64,000 nucleotides of DNA from DATAGZ01 sp036263455 (GTDB lineage: Bacteria; Pseudomonadota; Alphaproteobacteria; Dongiales; Dongiaceae). Below, piece after piece: positions 34,118-42,898 of the stretch. Numbering within the stretch: position 1 is the first letter of the stretch; each line of letters begins with the position of its first letter. A model generated the notes under the pieces. The model did not search any database, was not told where the DNA came from, and was given only the letters and a program-made list of their open reading frames with translations. The stretch spans positions 44,256-108,255 of the forward strand of contig DATAGZ010000002.1 in assembly GCA_036263455.1 (NCBI GenBank), given 5' to 3'. The translations under genes and the position numbers were made by a program.

Positions 34118-34381
34118 GCCTGCCTCCTTATAACGCCGACTGATCGGCGGAGCCCTCGGGGGGCTCTCCAGAGCCTATGGTGTACACCGAAAAGTCTGGA
34201 AAAACAATCAAAATCAGTTCCGTCCTCATAAAAAATTGAGCTTTCGTTTACCTTTTGTTAATACTTATCAACAGCTTACTGAGGCTTCCTCTTAAGCTCT
34301 TGAAATTACAGAGGCTGGTCAGACATTACACTAATTTCATGTATTTTTTCCTCCAGGCAGCCCCCCTAAGATGAGGGCGGC
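34118..34381. promoter_or_regulatory. AT-rich divergent promoter region between carD and prmC
   Basis: This 264-base gap is much lower in GC than the surrounding genes and must hold the carD promoter (leftward) and the prmC-mnmE operon promoter (rightward). It contains an 18-base imperfect palindrome, TGTTAATACTTATCAACA (34256-34273; 14 of 18 positions symmetric), that could be a protein-binding site. No protein gene or known RNA was recognised. Confidence 0.5.
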
Positions 34382-35224
34382 ATGAATACCCTTGCATTAA
34401 ACATGGTTTTGCAGGACGCAGAAAACCGGCTTTCGCTGGCGGGAATATCGGACGCCCGGTCCGAAGCGCGACTGCTCCTGGAACTGGCCGGCTTACCCCG
34501 GCACCAACAGGTGACCGATCCTTTTCGAACTTTGCCGGAACCGATCGCAGGAAAATTTTCGATAATGCTCACGCGTCGGTTGCGCCGCGAACCTTTTTCC
34601 CATCTCCGCGGGGTGAAGGAATTCTGGTCGCGGGAATTTATAGTGACCGAGCACGTTCTTGCCCCTCGACCTGATAGCGAGACCCTGATCGAGGCGCTGC
34701 GGGACCATCGCCCCGACCGCGACGCGACGTATGCTTTTCTCGATTTCGGCACCGGTAGTGGATGCCTTCTCGTCACCGCGCTCGCCGAATATCCGCTCTC
34801 GCACGGCCTCGGCCTGGACCTGGATCCCCGCGCCCTCTGCTGCGCCCGCGAGAACGCGCGCCGTCTGGGCATCGGGCCGCGCGCGGCCTTCGTCTGTGGC
34901 CATTGGGCCGATGCGCTCACGGGAGCATATGATGTCATCCTGGCCAATCCCCCCTATGTTGCATTGCGAGACAGACTACCCCCCGAAGTCGCCCTTTATG
35001 AGCCGTCCCGTGCGCTGTTCGGGGGTCGCGATGGGCTGGATTGCTACCGCGCGCTACTGCCGGCGCTCGGCACGCTGCTTAAGCCACGCGGCTTGGTTTT
35101 CCTGGAAATTGGCTGCGATCAAGCAGAAACGGTGCAGACACTAGCGCAGCGCGTCGGCCTGCGCGTTCGCGAATGCCGCCGCGATCTCGCCGGCCGCGAC
35201 CGTTGCCTGGTCCTCGCCCCATGA
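34382..35224 (+). CDS. prmC: Release factor glutamine methyltransferase PrmC
   Basis: A 280-residue enzyme (HemK) that N5-methylates the glutamine of the GGQ motif in release factors 1 and 2. A helical N-terminal domain (about 1-85) is followed by the methyltransferase domain with DFGTGSG (121-127) for SAM and NPPY (189-192) for the glutamine. PRPDSETL (95-102) is also characteristic. Its TGA overlaps the mnmE ATG (ATGA). No prfA gene is next to it, unlike in many genomes. Confidence 0.93.
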   Translation: MNTLALNMVLQDAENRLSLAGISDARSEARLLLELAGLPRHQQVTDPFRTLPEPIAGKFSIMLTRRLRREPFSHLRGVKEFWSREFIVTEHVLAPRPDSETLIEALRDHRPDRDATYAFLDFGTGSGCLLVTALAEYPLSHGLGLDLDPRALCCARENARRLGIGPRAAFVCGHWADALTGAYDVILANPPYVALRDRLPPEVALYEPSRALFGGRDGLDCYRALLPALGTLLKPRGLVFLEIGCDQAETVQTLAQRVGLRVRECRRDLAGRDRCLVLAP

Positions 35225-36540
35225 CCATCTATGCATTGGCAAGCGGCCAGGGGCGCGCGGCCATCGCAGTCATCCGTCTCTCCGGACCGGCCACGACGCC
35301 GACAATCCGCGCGATGATCGGCGACCAGCCTCTCCCCGCGCCGCGGCAGGCTGCGCTCCGGACGCTATATGACCAGCAAGGAGGCGTGCTCGATCGCAGT
35401 CTTGTCCTGCTCTTCCCGGGGCCCGCTTCCTATAGCGGCGAAGACATGGCCGAACTCCATATTCATGGCGGCCCAGCCGTGCAGGCGGCCCTGCTGCGCG
35501 CCTTGGGCGAGTATCCCGGCCTGCGGCCGGCCGAGCCTGGCGAATTCTCTCGCCGCGCCTTCGCCAATGGCAAAATGGACCTCTCCGAGATCGAGGGGCT
35601 TGCCGATCTGATGGCTGCCGAGACCGAGGCGCAGCGCCGGCAATCGCTCGATCAGGCGTCCGGAAAGTTTCGCCGCTGGGCCGATGAGATGGGCGCCCGC
35701 CTCCTCGCAGTTCAGGCCCTGAGCGAAGCATTGATCGAATTTCCCGACGAGGATCTGCCATCGGATGTGCGGGCCGAGATCGACCGCCGTCTCGATGACG
35801 CGCTCGCGGCCTTTGACCATGTTCTCGTGGACGAGCGGCGCGGAGAAATCGTGCGCGATGGCTATCGGATCGTCCTGCTGGGTGCGCCGAATGCCGGAAA
35901 ATCCACGCTTCTCAATGCCCTGGCGCGACGCGACGTCGCCATCGTCTCGCACGAGCCGGGGACGACCCGCGATGTTCTCGAAGTCGTGCTCGATCTCGAC
36001 GGGATGCGCGTCATCCTCGCTGATACCGCCGGGTTGCGCACGAGCGACAGCGCGGTCGAACAAGAAGGCATGAGGCGCGCCCTCAAGCTGGGCCAAGAGG
36101 CCGAGTTGCGCCTGATCCTCGCCGAAAGCCTGAGTGCGCTGAGCACCGATCTCTTGGCAGCGCTCGCCACCGGGCCCGGCGCAATCCTGCTCACCAAGCG
36201 AGATCTTCATCCCGGTCCCGCGCCGGAAAACTGGCGCGGCCATACAGTGCTGGCGCTCTCGGCGCAATCGGGCGAGGGCATGAGCGATCTCGTCACCTAT
36301 CTCGCGTGCCAGGCGGCTTCCGCAATGCAAGGAGAAGCGCCCCTCATCACGCGAGCCCGCCACCGCACCATCCTCGCCTCAGCGCGTACGGCCATCGCCG
36401 CGGCGCGGACCGCCCACCTGCCCGAATTGCAGGCGGAGGAGCTGCGCCGTGCCCTGCACGCCCTGGGCCGAATTACCGGGCGGTATGATGTCGAGCAGAT
36501 GCTGGATATATTGTTTCGCGAATTCTGCATCGGCAAATGA
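35221..36540 (+). CDS. mnmE: tRNA modification GTPase MnmE
   Basis: A 439-residue GTPase that, with MnmG, adds the carboxymethylaminomethyl-type group to wobble uridine 34. The formyl-THF-binding N-terminal domain (1-115) starts with the usual YALASGQGRAAIAVIRLSG. G motifs: GAPNAGKS (221-228), GTTRD (247-251), DTAG (268-271) and TKRD in place of NKxD. The conserved C-terminus FREFCIGK carries the family cysteine. ATG 35221 was chosen as it overlaps the prmC stop. mnmG (gidA) is not the next gene, unlike in many alphaproteobacteria. The stop overlaps the next ATG. Confidence 0.95.
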   Translation: MTIYALASGQGRAAIAVIRLSGPATTPTIRAMIGDQPLPAPRQAALRTLYDQQGGVLDRSLVLLFPGPASYSGEDMAELHIHGGPAVQAALLRALGEYPGLRPAEPGEFSRRAFANGKMDLSEIEGLADLMAAETEAQRRQSLDQASGKFRRWADEMGARLLAVQALSEALIEFPDEDLPSDVRAEIDRRLDDALAAFDHVLVDERRGEIVRDGYRIVLLGAPNAGKSTLLNALARRDVAIVSHEPGTTRDVLEVVLDLDGMRVILADTAGLRTSDSAVEQEGMRRALKLGQEAELRLILAESLSALSTDLLAALATGPGAILLTKRDLHPGPAPENWRGHTVLALSAQSGEGMSDLVTYLACQAASAMQGEAPLITRARHRTILASARTAIAAARTAHLPELQAEELRRALHALGRITGRYDVEQMLDILFREFCIGK

Positions 36541-37745
36541 CCATCGCCATTCTTCTCAAAGGATATCCGCGCCTCTCCGAGACCTTCATCGCCCAGGAGA
36601 TCCGAGCGCTGGAGCAAGCGGGACTCCCGCTCGCCCTGGTTTCGCTGCGTCACCCCACCGACCGCGCGCGCCATCCGATCCACGCCGAGATCCGGGCCCC
36701 GGTCACATACTTGCCGGAATATCTCTATCGCGAGCCCCTGCGTGTCTTAAAGGGCTTGGTCCATGCGCTGCGCCACCGCGCCTTCCGGCGCGCTCTTCGC
36801 GCCTGGCTCGGCGATCTCGGCCGCGATTTTAGCGCCAATCGCGGACGGCGCTTTGGCCAGGCGTTGGTCCTCGCGCGCGAATTGCCGAAGGACACCAGCC
36901 ATCTCTATGCTCATTTTCTCCACACGCCCGCCTCAGTCGCATACTATACCCATCTACTGACCGGCCTGCCCTGGAGCTGTTCCGCCCACGCCAAGGATAT
37001 CTGGACGATTCCCAATTGGGAAAAACGCGAGAAGCTGGCATCGCTCGACTGGCTGGTCACCTGCACGCGGACCGGGGCCGCTCATCTGCACACCCTCACC
37101 GAAGAGCCGGAAAAGATCACGCTGCTCTATCATGGTCTGGATTTCGCACGCTTTTCCAAACCAGATCCGCGCGTGCCATCGGGGTCGCCGGTCATCCTGA
37201 CCATCGGCCGCGCGGTCGAAAAAAAAGGCTTGGCGGATCTGCTGGATGCGCTGGCCCTGCTCCCCCGGACTCTGCGCTGGCGGCTTGTCCATATCGGCGG
37301 CGGGCCGCTTCTGCCGGCCCTGCGGGAACGCGCCACCCGGCTCGGACTCGCGGATAAGATCGAATGGCGGGGCGCGCAGCCCCAGGACCAGGTGCTCGCG
37401 GCTTACCGCGCGGCGGATATTTTCGTGCTGGCGAGCAAGGTCGCGGCGGACGGCGACCGCGACGGCCTGCCGAATGTCCTGATGGAAGCGCAAAGCCAAA
37501 ATCTCCCCGTGATCGCCACCGATGTCGGGGGCATTCCCGAGCTGGTCATTGCCGGCCGGACCGGCTTGTTGGTCCCGCCGGGCGACCCCCAGGCGCTCGC
37601 CCAGGCGCTCGCCCGGCTCCTGAACGATGGGGAGATGCGGCGGGCACTCGGAGAAGCAGGGTTTGCCCGCGTGCGCGGCGATTTTTGCTTTCGCGCCACG
37701 ATCGGCCGTCTGATCGAGCGGTTCACGAAAGCGCCCGCCGGATGA
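36537..37745 (+). CDS. Glycosyltransferase family 4 (first of pair)
   Basis: A 402-residue GT-B enzyme. The N-terminal domain begins with ILLKGYPRLSETFI, a motif of the family that includes colanic acid and other exopolysaccharide transferases, and the C-terminal Glycos_transf_1 domain has VSVGRAVEKKG-like LTIGRAVEKKG, DIFVLASKVAADGDRDGLPNVLMEAQ and VATDVGGIPEL-like VIATDVGGIPELV. Acts in the cytosol on NDP-sugars; acceptor unknown. It is coupled to mnmE by ATGA and to the next glycosyltransferase by ATGA. Confidence 0.87.
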   Translation: MTIAILLKGYPRLSETFIAQEIRALEQAGLPLALVSLRHPTDRARHPIHAEIRAPVTYLPEYLYREPLRVLKGLVHALRHRAFRRALRAWLGDLGRDFSANRGRRFGQALVLARELPKDTSHLYAHFLHTPASVAYYTHLLTGLPWSCSAHAKDIWTIPNWEKREKLASLDWLVTCTRTGAAHLHTLTEEPEKITLLYHGLDFARFSKPDPRVPSGSPVILTIGRAVEKKGLADLLDALALLPRTLRWRLVHIGGGPLLPALRERATRLGLADKIEWRGAQPQDQVLAAYRAADIFVLASKVAADGDRDGLPNVLMEAQSQNLPVIATDVGGIPELVIAGRTGLLVPPGDPQALAQALARLLNDGEMRRALGEAGFARVRGDFCFRATIGRLIERFTKAPAG

Positions 37746-38866
37746 GGGTCGCTTTTTATGCGCCCCTGAAGCCGCCCGATCACCCGACGCCCTCGGGCGA
37801 CCGGCGCGTGGCGCGGCTGCTTATGGCGGCGCTCACACATGTGGGGCACGAGGTCTGGCTCGCGAGCACGCTCCGCCTGCGCGCCCGCCCAGCCGAGCAG
37901 GAGGCGCTGCGGGACGCGGCACTTGCCGAGACGGATCGGCTGATAGCCTCCTTCGCGCGCGGCGAGCAGCCGCGCCCCGATCTGTGGTTCACCTACCACA
38001 GCTATTATAAGGCGCCCGACTGGCTTGGCCCGGCCGTAAGCGCGCGGCTCGGCATACCCTACATGCTGGCCGAAGCCAGTCACGCGCCCAAGCGCGCCAC
38101 AGGCGAATGGACGCTCAATCATCAGGCGAGCGAGACCGCCATCCGCAGTGCCGCGCGGATCTTTTGCTTCAATCCGCGCGACAAGCCGCAGCTCGCCGCG
38201 GCGGGGGCCGAAGAAAAGCTTGTCGATCTTCCCCCTTTTCTCGATCTCGGCCGCTATGCCTCATCCGAAATCGACCGCGGCACGCGGCGGCACCGCCTCG
38301 CCCGCAATCACGGGCTAGATGAAACGCTTCCGTGGCTGCTCGCGGTGGGCATGATGCGGGCGGGAGACAAGAGCGCGTCCTATATGATGCTCGCCGAAGC
38401 CCTGAAGGGTCTCGGCCGGCCGCACGAAATGCTGCTGGTCGGCGACGGCGCGGCGCGTGCCCAGATCGAGGCCGCCTTCACCGGCCAGCGAGTGCATTTC
38501 CTAGGCGCCATGGAAGAAAATGCCCTGCCCCACCTCTATGGCGCCTGCGATCTCTTTGTCTGGCCCGCCATCAATGAAGCCTTCGGCATGGCGCTGCTCG
38601 AGGCCCATGCGATGGGATTACCCGCGGTGGCGGGCGATTTCGGCGGCGTCGCGACTATCGTCGCCGATGGCTTCACGGGCCGGGTCACGCCGCCCGGCGA
38701 CGCCACGGCCTTTCGTGCCGCCATCGCGGAGCTGCTTGGCAATCCGAAACGCCGCCGCCGCATGGGAGAAGCCGCGCGCGCGCGCGCGCTGGCGCTCCAT
38801 ACTCTCCCGCACGCCGCTGCGATCCTCGCGCAGGAAATCACGGCGGTCATGCGGGAAAAAAGCTAG
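37742..38866 (+). CDS. Glycosyltransferase family 4 (second of pair)
   Basis: A 374-residue GT-B enzyme. The N-terminus has YAPLKPPDHPTPSGDRRVAR, and the C-terminal domain carries LLVGDGAARAQIEAAF, CDLFVWPAINEAFGMALLEA and the NDP-sugar site of the family around residue 280. ATG 37742 was chosen because it overlaps the previous stop; longer frames lie inside the first glycosyltransferase. The pair likely adds successive sugars to one glycolipid or surface glycan. The TAG stop shares its CTAG with the convergent Smr gene stop. Confidence 0.87.
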   Translation: MRVAFYAPLKPPDHPTPSGDRRVARLLMAALTHVGHEVWLASTLRLRARPAEQEALRDAALAETDRLIASFARGEQPRPDLWFTYHSYYKAPDWLGPAVSARLGIPYMLAEASHAPKRATGEWTLNHQASETAIRSAARIFCFNPRDKPQLAAAGAEEKLVDLPPFLDLGRYASSEIDRGTRRHRLARNHGLDETLPWLLAVGMMRAGDKSASYMMLAEALKGLGRPHEMLLVGDGAARAQIEAAFTGQRVHFLGAMEENALPHLYGACDLFVWPAINEAFGMALLEAHAMGLPAVAGDFGGVATIVADGFTGRVTPPGDATAFRAAIAELLGNPKRRRRMGEAARARALALHTLPHAAAILAQEITAVMREKS

Positions 38867-39369
38867 CGCTTCTTGCGCAGCAGGATATAGAGAGCACCGG
38901 CCCCGCCATGCCGCGGCGCCGATTCCTGAATGGCTAGAATGAGCGGACGCAGAGCCGGCTCGTTTAGCCAGCGCGGCACCTGGCTGCGCAGGATTCCACC
39001 GGTGCGCGCACCCTTACCGGTGATGACCAAGAGCGTGCGCGCCCCTTCCGCATGCGCGGTTCGGATGAATTTGCTCAGGGCATCATGGGCCTCGTTCTGT
39101 GTCAGGCCGTGAAGATCGAGGCGGCGGGCAAGCGCTACCGCGCCGCGCCGCAGCTCGCGGCGCTGCCTGATCGTGAGACCGCCGGCAGGATCTTCCGGCC
39201 GCTGCATGACCGGAGCCGGCACAGGCGCAGGTGCAATTACCGGCGCGGCCGGCACAGGGGAAGAAGGCGGAGTACTCGGCTTGCGCGGCGCTTTGCGCAT
39301 CGATCTGCCGCGCAATGGCCGGGCGGTACGCTTGACCGCCTGCCAGGCCGGATCATCGTCCCGCGACAT
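38863..39369 (-). CDS. Smr-domain protein (MutS2 C-terminal-like nuclease)
   Basis: A 168-residue protein. The first roughly 65 residues are basic and proline/alanine-rich, probably disordered. The Smr domain starts near residue 80: LDLHG (84-88) and TGKGARTGGILRS (117-129) are the two catalytic signatures. Related proteins act as endonucleases on DNA or on mRNA at collided ribosomes. ATG 39369 was chosen; the longer open frame runs into the tRNA-Ser gene, so its extra residues are not protein. The tRNA gene lies 24 bases upstream on the same strand. Confidence 0.9.
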   Translation of the reverse strand: MSRDDDPAWQAVKRTARPLRGRSMRKAPRKPSTPPSSPVPAAPVIAPAPVPAPVMQRPEDPAGGLTIRQRRELRRGAVALARRLDLHGLTQNEAHDALSKFIRTAHAEGARTLLVITGKGARTGGILRSQVPRWLNEPALRPLILAIQESAPRHGGAGALYILLRKKR

Positions 39370-39393
39370 CTCGCTTATTTCGGAAAAGAGGCA

Positions 39394-39483
39394 TGGCGGA
39401 GGGGGTGGGATTCGAACCCACGGTACGCGCAAACGTACAACAGTTTTCGAGACTGCCCCAATCGGCCACTCTGGCACCCCTCC
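39394..39483 (-). tRNA. tRNA-Ser (anticodon CGA)
   Basis: A 90-base class II tRNA with encoded CCA. The acceptor stem GGAGGGG pairs with CCCCTCC; the anticodon arm CAGT-CTCGAAA-ACTG gives anticodon CGA for UCG codons; the T-arm is GTGGG-TTCGAAT-CCCAC; a long variable arm has stem GTACG/CGTAC, as expected for serine. The discriminator base is G. Confidence 0.97.
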
Positions 39484-39545
39484 GGAGCGGCAAATCTATA
39501 TAGCCCCCCCACTTCCGGGGCAAGGGCCATGCATATCCGCGAATG

Positions 39546-40184
39546 CTACAGCAGGGCGGCGAGCGCTTCGCCCGGCTCGAGGCGGTTGGTGTAATTCACA
39601 TCCACCAGGGCGCGCTCGATCTTGCCCCCCTTGGCGATGGCGAAGGTGCCCGGAACCGGCAACGACCAAGCGCCGGTCGTATTGTGGAGCATGAGATCGA
39701 CCCCGAATTTCTGATAAATCGGCTTGAGCATGGCCGGTACATCGAACAGCAGCCCATAGAGCCGCGCCGCTTGGTTATCCGTATCGGTCAGGAGGGGAAA
39801 AGATAGAGTATGCTTGTCGCGCGTCGCCCTGCCATGCTCGGCCCGTTCGGGTGAAATGGCCGCAATTGCGACCCCGGCCTTCTGGAATTCTGGCACAGCG
39901 CGCTGATAGGCCTGTAATTCGAGATTGCAAAAGGGGCACCAGCCGCCCCGGTAGAAAACCAGGACGACCGGCTGATTCTTCCAGAGGTCGCTGAGCCGCA
40001 CCGGCCGCCCCTCGATATCGGAGAGGACCGCGTCCTTCGCCTGGTCTCCCTGCCGCAGGGCGCCTGCCCCGGTCCCCGCAGCCACCAATTCTTCCTGCGC
40101 CTTTTGGATGATCGCCATGGCGTCGGCGTGAATGACCTGCGCCATCTCCTGTTTGAACTTTTCGATTTCCTGCGTGAGACTCAT
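39546..40184 (-). CDS. Peroxiredoxin-like protein (AhpC/TSA family)
   Basis: A 212-residue thioredoxin-fold protein. After a helical N-terminal segment (1-40) comes the AhpC/TSA domain with FYRGGWCPFC, giving a C83-x2-C86 pair in the active site. Peroxiredoxins of this type reduce peroxides or alkyl hydroperoxides; the close cysteine pair is like that of the 'peroxiredoxin-like family'. It has no signal peptide. ATG 40184 follows GGGGGAAAG; the longer open frame is not supported. Divergent from the DUF815 gene. Confidence 0.87.
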   Translation of the reverse strand: MSLTQEIEKFKQEMAQVIHADAMAIIQKAQEELVAAGTGAGALRQGDQAKDAVLSDIEGRPVRLSDLWKNQPVVLVFYRGGWCPFCNLELQAYQRAVPEFQKAGVAIAAISPERAEHGRATRDKHTLSFPLLTDTDNQAARLYGLLFDVPAMLKPIYQKFGVDLMLHNTTGAWSLPVPGTFAIAKGGKIERALVDVNYTNRLEPGEALAALL

Positions 40185-40304
40185 CTTTCCCCCTTGTCGC
40201 CGCATCCTATATCGGGCGTGCCGGCAGGACAAGGCACAGGCGCGGGGCGAATGCACCCGGGCGAGCATGATTGATTTCCCTCGGGCGCCGCCTACACTGC
40301 TTCC

Positions 40305-41183
40305 ATGACAGACGAGTTGCTCGAATTGCGCGAACGCATCGAACGCATCGCCCAGGCCCTGGAGCGCCTCTCGCCCCCGCCCGCGCCTGCGCCCGACTGG
40401 GCGGCCGCGGATGCCTTCGTCTGGCAGGCGGAGAATGCATTCCTCCAGCCGGTCGAGGATTCGCAATCCGTCGCGCTCGAATTACTCCTGGGCATCGACC
40501 AGGCCAAGGAGACCCTGCTCCACAACACGCGGCAGTTCGCAAGCGGCGCATCCGCCAACAACGCCTTGCTGTGGGGTGCGCGCGGCATGGGCAAGAGTTC
40601 GCTGATCAAGGCCGTGCACCGCCATCTCTGTCCCAACTATCCCTTGAAGCTCATCGAGATCCACCGCGAGGATATCGCAAGCCTGCCGCGGCTTCTCCGC
40701 GAAGTGAAGAAGACTTCGAAGCGCTGCCTGATCTTTTGCGACGATCTGTCCTTCGATCATAGCGACAGCGGCTATAAGAGCCTCAAGGCGGTGCTGGAGG
40801 GCGGGATCGAAGGCCGGCCGGCCAACGTCCTGTTCTACGCGACCTCCAACCGCCGCCACATGATGCCGCGCGAGATGATCGAGAACGAGCTTTCGACCGC
40901 GATCAACCCTTCCGAGGCTGTCGAGGAAAAGGTCTCGCTCTCCGACCGGTTCGGCCTATGGATCGGCTTCCATCCCTGTTCGCAGGAGACGTATCTGGCC
41001 ATCGTGGAAGGCTATGCTTTTAAATCCGGCCTGCTGGTTCCTCCGCGCATTTCGCATGGTGAATTGCGGCGCGCTGCCCTGGAATGGGCGGTAACGCGCG
41101 GTAATCGCTCGGGCCGGGTCGCCTGGCAATTCATCCAGGATCTGGCAGGAAGCCATGGCCTTACAGTTCATGGCCGGCTTTAA
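40305..41183 (+). CDS. DUF815 AAA-type ATPase
   Basis: A 292-residue ATPase. Walker A is GARGMGKSS (91-99) and Walker B LIFCDDLSF (142-150); downstream lie YATSNRRHMMP (sensor 1) and the SDRFGLW stretch typical of DUF815. The N-terminal roughly 50 residues include a coiled-coil-like helix. The family resembles DnaC/ClpX-type loaders but has no assigned role. Start ATG 40305; its end overlaps the cation transporter gene by 29 bases. Confidence 0.87.
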   Translation: MTDELLELRERIERIAQALERLSPPPAPAPDWAAADAFVWQAENAFLQPVEDSQSVALELLLGIDQAKETLLHNTRQFASGASANNALLWGARGMGKSSLIKAVHRHLCPNYPLKLIEIHREDIASLPRLLREVKKTSKRCLIFCDDLSFDHSDSGYKSLKAVLEGGIEGRPANVLFYATSNRRHMMPREMIENELSTAINPSEAVEEKVSLSDRFGLWIGFHPCSQETYLAIVEGYAFKSGLLVPPRISHGELRRAALEWAVTRGNRSGRVAWQFIQDLAGSHGLTVHGRL

Positions 41184-42087
41184 CCATCACCATCACCATC
41201 ATGCCCAGCCAGCGGACGGCACGTCCCGCGTCCTGCAATGGAGCATCGGGTTCAACCTCTGCTTCGTACTCGGAGAAGCATGCGTTGGCTTCTGGGGTGA
41301 TTCGGTAGCGCTCCTCGCCGATGCCGGGCATAATCTCGGCGATGTGCTAGGGCTCGGCGTGTCCTTCCTCGCCCTGCGGCTCGCCCAGCGTGCCCCTAGC
41401 CGCGCCTTCACCTATGGGTGGGGAAGCGGCACGATCTATGCCGCCCTCTTCAACGTGCTGCTCATACTTCTCGCCTGCGGCGCCATCGCGGTCACCGCCT
41501 GCCAGCGCCTGCTGGCCTCCGCCCCTCCCGTCTCCGGCCCGGCGGTTGCCGTGGTGGCCCTCCTCGGAATTCTCGTCAATGGCGCCACGGCCTGGGCGCT
41601 GCGTCCGCATCACGGCCACGATCTGAACCTGCGCAGCGCCTACTGGCACATGATGACGGATGCGGCCGTCTCGGCCGGTGTCGCGGTGACCGGCCTCCTC
41701 GTGGCCTTGACGCATTTCTATTGGCTGGATGCAGCGGTATCCCTGGCCGTCGTCGCGATTATCGTTGTCGCTACTTGGGACATCGTGCGCGATACGTTGC
41801 GCCTGATGCTGGCCGGCGTGCCGGCGGGCATCGACCCCGCCCGGGTCGCCGAACATCTGCGCGGCATGGAGGGGGTGAGTGCCGTCCACGATCTTCACAT
41901 CTGGTCGATTTCGACAAAGGACGTGGCCCTGACGGCGCACCTCGTCCTGCCCGGCGGGCATCCGGGCGATGCCTTTCTACGCCGCGCCGCCCAGGAATTG
42001 CAGGCGCGTTTCCATATCGGTCATGTCACCCTGCAGGTCGAAAACCGTGCCGAGGATTGCCGCCTGGCCCCCGACCACGTAATCTGA
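41155..42087 (+). CDS. Cation diffusion facilitator with His-rich N-terminus
   Basis: A 310-residue inner-membrane metal/proton antiporter of the CzcD/ZitB type. Six helices lie between residues 28 and 205, with the transport-site motif HNLGD (59-63) and the partner HMMTD in helix 5. A cytoplasmic C-terminal domain (about 210-300) has HDLHIWSIS. Residues 11-16 are six consecutive histidines, a natural metal-rich tail like that of other zinc exporters. Start ATG 41155 follows AGGAAG; ATG 41170 is possible. It overlaps DUF815 by 29 bases. Substrate probably zinc, cobalt or cadmium. Confidence 0.92.
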   Translation: MALQFMAGFNHHHHHHAQPADGTSRVLQWSIGFNLCFVLGEACVGFWGDSVALLADAGHNLGDVLGLGVSFLALRLAQRAPSRAFTYGWGSGTIYAALFNVLLILLACGAIAVTACQRLLASAPPVSGPAVAVVALLGILVNGATAWALRPHHGHDLNLRSAYWHMMTDAAVSAGVAVTGLLVALTHFYWLDAAVSLAVVAIIVVATWDIVRDTLRLMLAGVPAGIDPARVAEHLRGMEGVSAVHDLHIWSISTKDVALTAHLVLPGGHPGDAFLRRAAQELQARFHIGHVTLQVENRAEDCRLAPDHVI

Positions 42088-42091
42088 TTCG

Positions 42092-42865
42092 TTATTTCGT
42101 TTCGTTCAGATGGCGCTGGGCAGCCTCCGCCGCGGAACTGCCCGGAGCGAGGCGCAGCACCTTCTGCCAATCGGTCACCGCATCCTGGCGGTTCCCCTTG
42201 GCGGCATGCAGCAGGCCGCGTTCCAGCCATGCCACCGGATCGTCCGGCGCGAGGTTGAGTGCCTGGCCCAGGGCTTCCTCGGCCAGATCGTACTGTTCGA
42301 GCGAGCGGTACGCGCTCGCCGTCAAAACATAAATTTCGGGGCGTTTCGAATCGATGTCGCGCGCCTCATTCAGGTCGTCGAGAGCATCGAAATACCGGCC
42401 CAGCGAACCCAGCAAGGTCGCCCGGTCAATGCGCAGCTCGATATCGTGAGGGTTGAGCTTTACCCCCTTCCCCTGGTCGGCAATCGCCTTCTCGGTCTGA
42501 CCGGCGCGCACCTGCGCCTGGGCGGCCTGGGCATAGAGCTCGGCGGCCGTGGCGGCCTCGGTTTGCGCCTGCTTGGCCGCAAGCATCTCGAGAAGGCGCG
42601 CGGCTTCGACGTATTTGCCGAGCCGGATCTGGGCCAATGCCAGGCAATGCTGCGCGGGTACGCCGCCCTTTTTCTTGATCCAGGCCTGGGCCTGCTTGAC
42701 CGCTTGATCCGGTGCGCTCCGCACCTGCAGCAGGCAGGATTGATACTGGGCCTGTTCCTCCTCCTGCCCATACGCGGCGGAAAGAATTAAACAGAAGCAG
42801 CCACCCAGAGTCGCCGCCCGGAGAAAATGGCGCAAGCGCGATACCGCCGCGTTGAAAGGGATCAT
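42092..42865 (-). CDS. Secreted TPR-repeat protein
   Basis: A 257-residue protein with a signal peptide (cleavage near AYG-QEE) and tetratricopeptide-like repeats, best seen from residue about 140 on (RPEIYVLTASAYRSLEQYDLAEEAL, DPVAWLERGLLHAAKGNRQDAV split here for length). TPRs bind other proteins; the partner is unknown. Start ATG 42865 gives a normal signal peptide; GTG 42895 would add ten residues. Convergent with the cation transporter, four bases apart. A large inverted repeat lies between it and the divergent gene at 42942. Confidence 0.78.
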   Translation of the reverse strand: MIPFNAAVSRLRHFLRAATLGGCFCLILSAAYGQEEEQAQYQSCLLQVRSAPDQAVKQAQAWIKKKGGVPAQHCLALAQIRLGKYVEAARLLEMLAAKQAQTEAATAAELYAQAAQAQVRAGQTEKAIADQGKGVKLNPHDIELRIDRATLLGSLGRYFDALDDLNEARDIDSKRPEIYVLTASAYRSLEQYDLAEEALGQALNLAPDDPVAWLERGLLHAAKGNRQDAVTDWQKVLRLAPGSSAAEAAQRHLNETK

Positions 42866-42898
42866 CGCAAGAGGATAGCAAATAGCCTTGGACACGCC

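Noticed and set aside
34118..34381. Replication origin near mnmE
   Set aside because: Only one DnaA-like box with a mismatch was seen, no cluster of boxes, and gidA, gidB, parA, parB, hemE or dnaA are not nearby.
39370..39477. N-terminal 36-residue extension of the Smr protein
   Set aside because: These codons fall in the tRNA-Ser gene, so they are a chance open frame; the ATG at 39369 is the start.
40185..40466. Long N-terminal extension of the peroxiredoxin-like protein
   Set aside because: It would run across the divergent DUF815 start and has no family match; ATG 40184 has a good ribosome site.
41185..41202. Hexahistidine as a cloning tag or vector contamination
   Set aside because: The histidines lie inside a natural gene with normal neighbours, without vector sequence, and CDF transporters often have His-rich tails.
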